Assembly: GCF_017352155.2 (NCBI RefSeq)
Contig: NZ_CP071462.1
Span: forward strand, 248,001 to 312,000
DNA length: 64,000 nt
Source of the DNA: Haloterrigena alkaliphila
GTDB lineage: Archaea > Halobacteriota > Halobacteria > Halobacteriales > Natrialbaceae
Direction of reading: 5' to 3'
Shown: piece by piece, positions 17,466 to 25,235 of the stretch
How positions within the stretch are numbered: the stretch's first letter is position 1
Layout: every line of letters begins with the position of its first letter
Program-made: the position numbers and the translations under genes
Notes under the pieces: model-generated
What the model was told of the DNA's origin: nothing
The model's input: the letters and a program-made list of their open reading frames with translations, nothing else
Databases searched by the model: none

Positions 17466-17855
17466 ATGGCAGACACCGACTCCATCGAAACCGACGGCGC
17501 ACCGAGCACCGACAACCCCTACTCGCAGGGCGTCCGCGCCGGCGACGCGCTGTACGTCTCCGGCTACGGCTCCGTCGACCCCGAGACGGGCGACGTCGTC
17601 GACGGCGACATCGCCGCGCAGACCGATCGCGTGCTCGAGAACGTCGCGGCGGTGGTCGACGCGGCCGGCGGCGACGGCCTCGCGGACGTCGTCAAAGTGA
17701 CCGTCTACCTGACCGATCTCGAGGAGTACGACGCGGTCAACGAGGCCTACGGCGCGCGGTTCGGCGACGATCCGCCGGCCCGCGTCTGCGTCGAAGTCTC
17801 GCGGCTCCCCGACGACGTCCGCGTGGAGATGGACGCGACGGCGTCCCTGGGCTGA
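17466..17855 (+). CDS. RidA family enamine/imine deaminase
   Basis: 129 residues with the RidA/YjgF fold. Conserved features are NPYSQGVRAGDALYVSG, the VVKVTVYLTDLEEY helix-strand, the catalytic arginine in PARVCVEV, and the glutamate in VEMDA. RidA hydrolyses reactive enamines and imines released by PLP enzymes, chiefly dehydratases. It is 18 bases downstream of an aminotransferase and in the same region as a threonine-dehydratase-like enzyme, so it probably quenches by-products of this pathway. Confidence 0.9.
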   Translation: MADTDSIETDGAPSTDNPYSQGVRAGDALYVSGYGSVDPETGDVVDGDIAAQTDRVLENVAAVVDAAGGDGLADVVKVTVYLTDLEEYDAVNEAYGARFGDDPPARVCVEVSRLPDDVRVEMDATASLG

Positions 17856-18013
17856 TCGTCGCGCCGTTACAGCCGATCGCGGATTTCGTCACGACGCGTC
17901 GGCGCTCGATGACGAATACCGAACGGCTCGGCCGGTTCTCCGGCGAACGACGCCGAGTCGCGGTGAAACGCCGGCTACTGTTAAGTGAGTGCCCGCGGTA
18001 GGGACGGGAAACG

Positions 18014-19294
18014 ATGTCACACGAGGGACAAAACAGGGTGCGCGAGTTGCGGCGGGCGTTCCACCGCCATCCCGAGCCCGGCTGGTGCGAGTTCCGGACG
18101 ACGGCCCGGGTCGTCGAGGAACTCGAGCGGATCGGGGTCGACGAGATCGCCGTCGGTCGCGAGGCGCTCGCGACCGACGAGCGGATGGCCGTTCCGGACG
18201 CGGGAGAACTCGAGGCGTGGCGGGAGCGGGCCCGGGGGGCGGGCGTTCGATCGGACGTGCTCGAGCGCACCGCCGACGGCCACACGGGCGTCGTCGCGGT
18301 GCTCGAGCAGGGATCGGGGCCCTGTATCGGGCTCCGCGTCGATCTCGACGCGATCTCGATGCACGAGTCGGCCGAGAGCGACCACCGGCCGGCCGCCGAG
18401 GGCTTTCGCTCCGAACACGACGGCTACATGCACGCCTGCGGCCACGACGCCCACCTCGCCATGGCGCTCGGCGCGCTCGAGGCGATCAAGGACAGCGAGT
18501 TCGAGGGGACGCTGAAGGTGTTCTTCCAGCCCGCCGAGGAGATCTCCGGCGGCGGGAAGGCGATGGCCGAGAGCGGCTACCTCGACGACGTCGACTACCT
18601 CCTCGCGCTCCACGTCGGTCTCGACCATCCCACCGGCGAGATCGTCGCCGGCATCGAGAAGCCGCTGGCGATGGCCCACCTGACCGCAACGTTCGAGGGC
18701 GCGAGCGCCCACGCGGGGAAGGCGCCCAACGAAGGAGCGAACGCGATGCAGGCGGCGGCGACCGCGATCCAGAACGCCTACGGTATTCCTCGTCACAGCG
18801 ACGGGATCACCCGCGTCAACGTCGGGTGCATCGAGGGCGGCACCGCGAGCAACGTCATCGCCGAGGCGGTCGCCCTCGAGGCCGAGGTCCGCGGCGAGAC
18901 CACCGCGCTGATGGAGTACATGCGGACGGAACTCGAGCGCGTGCTGTACGCCGCCGCCGAGATGCACGACTGCGACGTCACGCCGCGGGTCATCAGCGAG
19001 TCGCCCAGCGTGGACAGCCATCCCGCACTGCGGGACCTCGTCGGGAACGTCGCGTGGACGGTCGAGGGCGTCGAGCGCGTGGTGCCCACCGAGGAGTTCG
19101 GCGTGAGCGAGGACGTCACCTACCTGATGGAGCGCGTGCAGGACGCGGGCGGGCTCGCCTCGTACGTCCTCATCGGGACCGACCACCCGACCAGCCACCA
19201 CACGCCGACGTTCGACATCGACGAGTCAAGCCTCGAGATCGGCGTGGCGTTGCTGACCGAGACGGCCACCGAGCTCTCCCGTCGACGGCCGTAA
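18014..19294 (+). CDS. M20 family amidohydrolase, AbgA-like (copy 1)
   Basis: 426 residues. Metal-binding motifs HACGHDAH, FQPAEEISGGG and the late HHTPTFDID fit a di-metal M20 deacylase, and the insert between residues 40 and 100 is like AbgA (p-aminobenzoyl-glutamate hydrolase subunit A) rather than ArgE. A close paralogue is encoded at 25232. In this gene neighbourhood an N-acyl amino acid such as N-acetyl-diaminobutyrate is a plausible substrate; this is inference from context. ATG 18014 follows a 158-base spacer with no further gene. Confidence 0.83.
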   Translation: MSHEGQNRVRELRRAFHRHPEPGWCEFRTTARVVEELERIGVDEIAVGREALATDERMAVPDAGELEAWRERARGAGVRSDVLERTADGHTGVVAVLEQGSGPCIGLRVDLDAISMHESAESDHRPAAEGFRSEHDGYMHACGHDAHLAMALGALEAIKDSEFEGTLKVFFQPAEEISGGGKAMAESGYLDDVDYLLALHVGLDHPTGEIVAGIEKPLAMAHLTATFEGASAHAGKAPNEGANAMQAAATAIQNAYGIPRHSDGITRVNVGCIEGGTASNVIAEAVALEAEVRGETTALMEYMRTELERVLYAAAEMHDCDVTPRVISESPSVDSHPALRDLVGNVAWTVEGVERVVPTEEFGVSEDVTYLMERVQDAGGLASYVLIGTDHPTSHHTPTFDIDESSLEIGVALLTETATELSRRRP

Positions 19295-19375
19295 TGCGAC
19301 TCCGACATCCTGTTCAGTAGTCGTCACGTTCGCCGCATGGGAAACGTTATTTCGCGCGCAGTTCGTGTACCCTGT

Positions 19376-20023
19376 ATGAGTCAGGACGACGTGCCGGAGT
19401 CACTGCGGACGGCGGCGGACGCGGATCGTCCGCGTGGGATCCTCACACCCTCCGACCGTGACTTCTTGCTCGGCCGGAAGACGGACTACACGGACCACTC
19501 GAAGAAACAGAAGCGGAACCGAATTCGTCGCCGCGTTCGGAACGCGGTTCTCGACTTCAGCATCCTCTTCGAATGCATGGAGGAACGGGACCGGGAGACC
19601 GTCTTCGATCCCGACGACGAGGACCGCGACGCCTACACGCAGGGGATCACCGACATGCTCGCCTTCCTCCACCTCGGGACGATGGGCTACCACACGCCGT
19701 TCAAGGACATGCTCTCGGAGGGCGTCGGCAAGGCCGAACAGCGCCTGGCCGGCTCGAACTACCGGATGGTCAACGTCGAGTTCAACGTCGAACCGGTCGG
19801 ACAGATCGACGTCGACGACGTGATCGAGAAACTCGAGAACGAGGAGTTCGCCCAGCTCACCGACGAGGAACTCCGCGCGTTCGTCCGCCTGTTGACGATG
19901 TCCGACGCGTTCTCGCCGGAGACGACCCGCGAGGAGATCAAAGACCGCGTCGACGAGTTCGCCGAACGGCTCGCCGAGAGCAGCGACGCTAGGGAGCGGA
20001 ACCTCGAGGAACTGACCAACTGA
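19376..20023 (+). CDS. Conserved haloarchaeal protein, unknown function
   Basis: 215 residues from ATG 19376, soluble, highly charged, mostly helical. The middle contains GRKTDYTDHSKKQKRNRIRRR, a basic patch that could contact nucleic acid, followed by a helix-rich half ending in acidic repeats. I do not recognise a domain. An upstream in-frame ATG at 19337 would add 13 residues, but a TATA-like patch overlaps that stretch. It may be unrelated to the catabolic genes around it. Confidence 0.65.
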   Translation: MSQDDVPESLRTAADADRPRGILTPSDRDFLLGRKTDYTDHSKKQKRNRIRRRVRNAVLDFSILFECMEERDRETVFDPDDEDRDAYTQGITDMLAFLHLGTMGYHTPFKDMLSEGVGKAEQRLAGSNYRMVNVEFNVEPVGQIDVDDVIEKLENEEFAQLTDEELRAFVRLLTMSDAFSPETTREEIKDRVDEFAERLAESSDARERNLEELTN

Positions 20024-20218
20024 CGAACTAGAACTGACTCGAGACGACGACCCTCGCCGAGCGGGAACTCGACGCCCACCGACTCGAGTCCCGATACCGG
20101 AGCTCCCGATCAATCACTTCCTACTCGTCACGCTACCGTTCGGTACGTCGCGGTACGCGGCATAATTCTCCGATAGTAACGGTAATGGCAGACGGATCGT
20201 AGATCGTTCGATCGGACT

Positions 20219-20274
20219 GTATACATAATCCGTAGATGATCCCGGTAATGGGGAAACACTTATTGTGTATATCA
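20219..20274 (+). promoter_or_regulatory. Paired TGTATAC/GTGTATA elements before the BCCT transporter gene
   Basis: This is the notable part of the 345-base spacer 20024-20368. GTATACATAAT (20219-20229) is identical to a site before the aminotransferase gene at 22222, and TTATTGTGTATATCA (20260-20274) resembles GTGTATA words in neighbouring promoters. I infer a binding site for a shared regulator. The exact transcription start is not clear; the gene has a Shine-Dalgarno-like GGGGGGTGAG before its ATG. Confidence 0.45.
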
Positions 20275-20368
20275 TGGACGGGTTTGGTATGCCATCGCGC
20301 AGCAAGGCGAACGATCGGTGCTGGGAGAGTCGATCACCGAACGCGCATTCGCCACGGGGGGTGAGACG

Positions 20369-22033
20369 ATGAGCGACGCCGAGGCGGGGATGATGAGGCG
20401 GTTCTTCGACGAGCTCGATCCGGTCGTCTTCCTGTTCGGTGCGTTACTCACGGTCGGCGTGATCGTCGCGTTCTTCCTCGATCGCGAGTTCGTCGCTAAC
20501 GGGATCACTACCGTTCACGGGGAGATGCTCAGTTACATGAACTGGGCGCTGCTGGTGATCGTCTTCCTCATCGTCCTCTTCTTGCTGTTCCTGATCGTCG
20601 GCCCGTGGGGGAAGATCAAGATGGGTGACGAGGACCCCGAGTACAGCTTCTTCTCGTTTTTCACGATGTTGTACTCGGCCGGATTCGCCGCGGGGGTGGT
20701 GTTCTGGGGGCCGACCGAGGGGCTGTTCTACTACGCCGATCCGAACCCCCTGTTCGACGTCGAAGCCGGATCCGGCGCGGCGATGACGCTCGCGATCCAG
20801 CAGACGTTGTTCCACTGGGCGCTGCCCCAGCTCGCGGTGTTTACGATCATGGGCATCGCGATCGGCTACTTCGCGTACAACTACGACGACGTCCCGCTGC
20901 GAGTGTCGTCGGCGCTCACGCCGCTCCTCGGAAAGGAGAACCTCGACGGGCCGGCGGCGAAGGTGATCGACATCCTCGCCGTGTTCGCGACGATCGGCGG
21001 GGTGGCGACCTCGCTCGGCTTCATCGGGAGCCAGTTCATCTCCGGACTCGATTACCAGTGGGGGATCGACATGGGCGACGCCGGCATTCTGGTCGTGGTG
21101 ACGACCATGACGATCCTGTTTACGATCTCGATGGTCCTCGGGGTCGACAAGGGGATCCGGCGACTGTCGAACTTCAACATGGGGCTGTTCGTCGTGATCA
21201 TGTTCGCGACGTTCATCGCGGGACCGACGATGTTCCTCCTGTTGCTCGGGTCGCAGGCGATGGGCGGGATGATAAGCGACTTCGTCTCGATGAGCCTCTA
21301 CACCGGTGCCGGCGAGGGTGGCACGGGGTGGGTGGAAAGCTGGACCGTCTTCTACTGGGCGTGGGCGCTCTCGTGGTCGCCGTTCGCCGGCCTGTTCATC
21401 GCTCGCATCTCCAAGGGACGGACCGTTCGCGAGGTCGCGTTTACCGGCATCGTCGCGACGTCCGCGGCGACCATTCCGTGGTTCACGTTCGTCGGCGGTA
21501 CCGCGGTGTGGGCGGAGCACAACGGCGTCGCCGACTTCGGTGCGGTGATATCGGGTGAGGCCGGTCCGGAGGTCGCCGGATTCATCCTGTTCGACGCGCT
21601 CTCGATCTCGATCGCCGGAGTCACGCTACCGATCGATTCGCTCCTGATAATCGGATTCATGGTCATCGTGACGACGTTCTTCGTCACCTCGGCGGACTCT
21701 TCGACCCTTGCCGTCTCGATGATGACCACCGGCGGCAAGGCGTCCCCGTCGACGATCAACCGCGTCTTCTGGGGGATCGTCCTCGGTCTGACCGCCGCGA
21801 TCCTCATGATCCTCGGCGGTGAAGGCGGTACCGGCGCACTGCAGGACGCGGTCGTCATCACGGGCGCGCCGTTCGCGATCGTCTGTTTCGCCGCCTTGCT
21901 CTGTCTGGTCAAGGACTTCAGCGGGACGCGGGGTCGCGTGTTGCTCCAGGAGAAGACGGTGATCTTCGGTTCGGCTCGCGGCCGAACCGAGGACGAACCG
22001 ACGACGGCCGCCGAGCCGGGCGACGACGACTGA
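20369..22033 (+). CDS. BCCT family transporter (betaine/ectoine type)
   Basis: 554 residues with about 12 membrane helices. The family signature TVFYWAWALSWSPFAGLFIARISKGRT is complete, and the substrate-site tryptophans are in the FYWAW and ALSW segments. BCCT proteins import betaine, carnitine, choline or ectoines with sodium or protons. ATG 20369 is preceded by a purine-rich ribosome site; the upstream GTG at 20318 would add 17 residues unlike the family. The gene lies between catabolic genes, which suggests import for use as a nutrient rather than only for osmoprotection. Confidence 0.9.
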   Translation: MSDAEAGMMRRFFDELDPVVFLFGALLTVGVIVAFFLDREFVANGITTVHGEMLSYMNWALLVIVFLIVLFLLFLIVGPWGKIKMGDEDPEYSFFSFFTMLYSAGFAAGVVFWGPTEGLFYYADPNPLFDVEAGSGAAMTLAIQQTLFHWALPQLAVFTIMGIAIGYFAYNYDDVPLRVSSALTPLLGKENLDGPAAKVIDILAVFATIGGVATSLGFIGSQFISGLDYQWGIDMGDAGILVVVTTMTILFTISMVLGVDKGIRRLSNFNMGLFVVIMFATFIAGPTMFLLLLGSQAMGGMISDFVSMSLYTGAGEGGTGWVESWTVFYWAWALSWSPFAGLFIARISKGRTVREVAFTGIVATSAATIPWFTFVGGTAVWAEHNGVADFGAVISGEAGPEVAGFILFDALSISIAGVTLPIDSLLIIGFMVIVTTFFVTSADSSTLAVSMMTTGGKASPSTINRVFWGIVLGLTAAILMILGGEGGTGALQDAVVITGAPFAIVCFAALLCLVKDFSGTRGRVLLQEKTVIFGSARGRTEDEPTTAAEPGDDD

Positions 22034-22191
22034 GACCCGACCGGCGATTCGCTTTTTCGCAGTCGCGTCACGTCCGACGTAGCTGTGCGGGGTCAGTCTT
22101 GCGCAGGGTGGATCGGCGACTCTCCCCTCCCGACTCCGGCGTGCCGGCCACGGGCGTCTCGATCCGACCACCGTGCCCATCTATAACAAGA

Positions 22192-22221
22192 TTTAATGTA
22201 CGACGTATACATAATTTGTGT
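22192..22221 (+). promoter_or_regulatory. TATA element and operator-like site of the second aminotransferase
   Basis: TTTAATG (22192-22198) is centred about 27 bases before the ATG at 22222, indicating a leaderless transcript. Between TATA and start lie GTATACATAAT (22205-22215), identical over 11 bases to the BCCT promoter site, and TTGTGTATG. A protein bound here would cover the transcription start, so repression is the likelier mode. Confidence 0.5.
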
Positions 22222-23583
22222 ATGAATAGGGACACCGCCGAACCGGACGTGGACGGGTTCCCCGGACCGAACGCCCGCCGGTGGATCGAGTTCCACGGGC
22301 AGCACGCGGCGCCCAGCGAGTACTCCCACGAGTTCGTCTGGGACATCACGCGCGAGGCCGACGGGCCGTTCGTCACCGACGTCGACGGCAACGTGCTCCT
22401 CGATTTCACCTGCCACATCGGCGCGGCGCCGCTCGGGTACAACAACGAGAAGCTCACCGACAAACTCGAGGAATTCGACCTGGTCGAGCCGATGAAGATC
22501 GCCGGCCAGGATATGTACTACGGCGCCGGTCCCTCGCCCGACGAGTCGGCCGTTCCGGGCTCGAGTCACCTCATGGCAAAACTGACGGAGGTCTCGAGCC
22601 AGTACGGGATGGACACCGTCTTCCTCTCGAACTCCGGCGCGGAGGCGATGGAGAACGCGATGAAGATCACGAACGACTACCGCGCCCCCTCGAAGTACGG
22701 CGTCGCGTTTTCGGGGAGCTTCCACGGCCGCACCCTCGGGACCCTCTCGATCACGAAGTCCAAGGAGGTCTACACGCGCCACTACCCCCAGCTCAGCGGG
22801 ATCGAGACGGTCCCGTTCTGCGCCGACCGGGGCTGTGACGCCGACAGTTGCGACTGTGGCTTCTTCGCCGGTGGCGGCTCACAGCTTCGCAGCATGCTCG
22901 CGCCCGAGGGCGGCCACATCGACCCCGACGAGATCACGTTTCTCACGCTCGAGCCGATTCAGGGCGTCGGCGGCTACCGCTTCCCGAGCGAGGCGTTCAT
23001 GCGGGAGGTCGCGGCCGTCACCGACGAGTACGACATCCCGCTGGTCGTCGACGAGATCCAGGCCGGGATCGGCCGCACCGGCGAGATCTGGGCCTCCGAC
23101 CACTACCCGATCGAACCCGACGTCATCGCCAGCGCGAAGGCCCTCCGCGTCGGCGCGACCATCTCGCGCTCGGAAATCTTCCCCAGCGAGAAGAACCGGC
23201 TGGGTTCGACGTTCGGCGCGGGCGACCTACTGGGATCGATGATGGGCGCGTTCACGCTCGAGGCCATCGACGAGTACGACCTGCTCGAGAACGCGACCCA
23301 GCGCGGCGAGCAGGCGAAGGAACTGCTGCGCGACAACGCTCCGGACTACGTCGACGACGTGCGCGGGAAGGGACTGATGCTCGCCGTCGAGTTCGATACC
23401 CCCGAGCGGCGGACCGCCGTGGTGCAGGAAGCGCTGAAACGGGGGCTCCTGACGCTTGGCTGTGGGAAGAAGACGATTCGGCTGTTGCCGCCGCTGGACT
23501 CGAGCGAGCGCGAGATCGACCTGGGGATGGGGATCTTCCTCGAGGCGATCGAGGCCGTCGGCGCGAGCGCGAAAGCCGCGTAA
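22222..23583 (+). CDS. Class III aminotransferase, second copy
   Basis: 453 residues of the class III aminotransferase family. NSGAEAMENAMKITNDY, SFHGRTLGTLSITKSK, EPIQGVGGYRFP, VVDEIQAGIGRTG and the PLP lysine in SAKALRVG are visible. It is a different subgroup from the enzyme at 16065, and a Cys-rich insert (CADRGCDADSCDC, about residues 203-215) is unusual and could bind metal. Substrate is unknown; omega-amino acids or diaminobutyrate are candidates. The next gene on the opposite strand converges on it across repeat-filled DNA. Confidence 0.82.
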   Translation: MNRDTAEPDVDGFPGPNARRWIEFHGQHAAPSEYSHEFVWDITREADGPFVTDVDGNVLLDFTCHIGAAPLGYNNEKLTDKLEEFDLVEPMKIAGQDMYYGAGPSPDESAVPGSSHLMAKLTEVSSQYGMDTVFLSNSGAEAMENAMKITNDYRAPSKYGVAFSGSFHGRTLGTLSITKSKEVYTRHYPQLSGIETVPFCADRGCDADSCDCGFFAGGGSQLRSMLAPEGGHIDPDEITFLTLEPIQGVGGYRFPSEAFMREVAAVTDEYDIPLVVDEIQAGIGRTGEIWASDHYPIEPDVIASAKALRVGATISRSEIFPSEKNRLGSTFGAGDLLGSMMGAFTLEAIDEYDLLENATQRGEQAKELLRDNAPDYVDDVRGKGLMLAVEFDTPERRTAVVQEALKRGLLTLGCGKKTIRLLPPLDSSEREIDLGMGIFLEAIEAVGASAKAA

Positions 23584-23663
23584 TCGATTTTCGTTTCTGA
23601 TTCTGATCCTGCGACTCGAGACTCGGTATTCGGGCCGCTGCTCGTACAGTTCGGACCGTCCAC

Positions 23664-23799
23664 GTGCGGTGGCGCGCGCTGCCGGCGCGCCCGAGCACTG
23701 CGAAGGCGCGGCGGTGACTATGTGCGAGGGATGAGTGAGCGACCGGTGGGAGCGAACGAATCGGCTGGGGAGGGTGTAGCACTCCCTGTTGCCACGATC
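23664..23799 (+). repeat. Interspersed palindromic repeat, copy B
   Basis: Same block order as the copy at 10372: GTGCGGTGGCGCGCG, a hairpin with a 13-base loop (arms about 23682-23691 and 23705-23714, one mismatch), TGCGAGGGATGAG, CGAATCGGCTGGGGAGGG and CCCTGTTGCCACGAT. The loop CGAGCACTGCGAA matches the loop of copy A at most positions, whereas the arms are different. It lies in the 395-base convergent spacer 23584-23978 together with inverted copy C. Confidence 0.75.
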
Positions 23800-23850
23800 A
23801 GTGAGCGACCAGCAGCAGTAATCGGATACAGAAACGCGTCTCGCTCACAC

Positions 23851-23960
23851 TGGCAACTAGGGATTCCACACCCTCCCCAGCCGATTCGCTCACTCGCTTC
23901 GCTCGCTCCCTCATCCCTCGCGATATTCGAACCGCGACTCCGTCGCGGTTCAGCGCGCCA
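23851..23960 (-). repeat. Interspersed palindromic repeat, copy C (inverted)
   Basis: Read on the minus strand it gives TGGCGCGCTG, a perfect 10-bp stem (GAACCGCGAC with GTCGCGGTTC, plus-strand 23929-23938 and 23942-23951) with a 3-base loop, then GCGAGGGATGAG, GCGAATCGGCTGGGGAGGG and TCCCTAGTTGCCA. It faces copy B, so the two can form one large cruciform between the convergent aminotransferase and threonine-dehydratase genes, where it may also act in transcript termination. Confidence 0.72.
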
Positions 23961-23978
23961 ACAGTGTGCTCGAGAGAA

Positions 23979-25235
23979 TCATTCGAGCGAGTGCTCGAGG
24001 ACGGAAACCCCATCGAGCGCGTCCAGCGCCTCGAGCACCCCCTCGAGGTGCGCCGGCCCGCTCCCCTCGAGTCCGACGGTCACTGGCACTCGATTCGGCT
24101 CGTCGACGGGGCCTCGTCGCGCGCGCTCGAGGACGTCCAGTTCGGCGCCCTCCGACGCCACAGCCTCGACCACTGCGCCCACAGTCGACGGCCACCCCGC
24201 AACGGCCAGTCGCGCCTCGGTATAGCGCTCGAGTTCGTGCAGCCCCGTCCGGGTCAGTTCGGCGTGTTCGGTGAGGTTGACGTTCCCGCCCGAAATGACC
24301 ACCCCGACGTGTTCGCCCTCGAGGTCGAGTTCGACCGACTCGGAGAGCGCGGCCGCCAGCGGCGTCGCGCCGGCGCTCTCGGCGACGGTCTTCGCGCGCT
24401 CGGCCAGCAGCGTGACTGCAGCGGCGATCTCCCGGTCGCTGACGCTCACGACGTCGTCGACCACCTCGCGGGCGATCTCGAACGTGGTCTCGAGCATCCG
24501 CGTGTCGGCGATCCCCTCCGCGACGGTGTCGACGGTCTCGAGTTCGCGGATCGCGTCGCCCTCGAGCGACGGCTTCGCGTGGAATGCCCCCTCGGGCTGG
24601 GCCCCGATAACGCGGATATCGCGCTCTGCGGCCTTCAACACGGTCCCGATACCCGAAATGAGCCCGCCGCCGCCGATCGCCACGAGGACCGTATCGATCT
24701 CGGGATACTGCTCGAGCAACTCGAGACCGATCGTCCCCTGGCCGGCGACGACCGCCTCGTCGTCGAAGGGGTGGACGAACGTCGCACCGGTCTCGTCGGC
24801 GCGCTCGAGGGCGTACTCGTAGGATCGCTCGTATATGTCGCCCTCGACGACCACCTCGGCGCCGTAGCCCCGCGTGGCCTCGATCTTCGCCGCGGGCGTC
24901 ACCTCTGGGACGACGATGGTCGTCTCGATATCGAGCAGATCGCCGGCCAGCGCCACGCCCTGCGCGTGGTTGCCCGCGCTCGCGGAGATGACGCCCGCCT
25001 CGCGCTCCGCGGGGGACAACTGGGCCATCCTGTTGTACGCGCCGCGGATCTTGAACGACCCCGTCCGCTGGACGTTCTCGAGTTTGAGTCCGACCGAGGC
25101 CGCGCCGCTCAGCTCGGCGAACGTCCGCGACGTATCGAGCGGTGTCTCGTGGACGACGTCGACGATGCGCTCCCGGGCGGCTTCGACGTCCTCGCGAGTG
25201 ACGAGCGTCGTGTGGCTGGCGCGGTCCCTGCTCAT
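23979..25235 (-). CDS. ilvA: Threonine dehydratase-like PLP enzyme with C-terminal ACT-like domain
   Basis: 418 residues. PLP lysine in TGSFKIRGAYNR, the SAGNHAQGVA substrate loop and the GGGGLISG phosphate loop define a fold-type II threonine/serine ammonia-lyase. The last 90 residues (VPVTVGLEGSGPAHLEGVLEAL) resemble an ACT regulatory domain. Threonine to 2-oxobutyrate is the default reaction. EutB of hydroxyectoine breakdown is a relative that is usually shorter. The start overlaps the stop of the M20 gene upstream on the same strand by four bases, so deacylase and dehydratase form a coupled pair. Confidence 0.85.
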   Translation of the reverse strand: MSRDRASHTTLVTREDVEAARERIVDVVHETPLDTSRTFAELSGAASVGLKLENVQRTGSFKIRGAYNRMAQLSPAEREAGVISASAGNHAQGVALAGDLLDIETTIVVPEVTPAAKIEATRGYGAEVVVEGDIYERSYEYALERADETGATFVHPFDDEAVVAGQGTIGLELLEQYPEIDTVLVAIGGGGLISGIGTVLKAAERDIRVIGAQPEGAFHAKPSLEGDAIRELETVDTVAEGIADTRMLETTFEIAREVVDDVVSVSDREIAAAVTLLAERAKTVAESAGATPLAAALSESVELDLEGEHVGVVISGGNVNLTEHAELTRTGLHELERYTEARLAVAGWPSTVGAVVEAVASEGAELDVLERARRGPVDEPNRVPVTVGLEGSGPAHLEGVLEALDALDGVSVLEHSLE

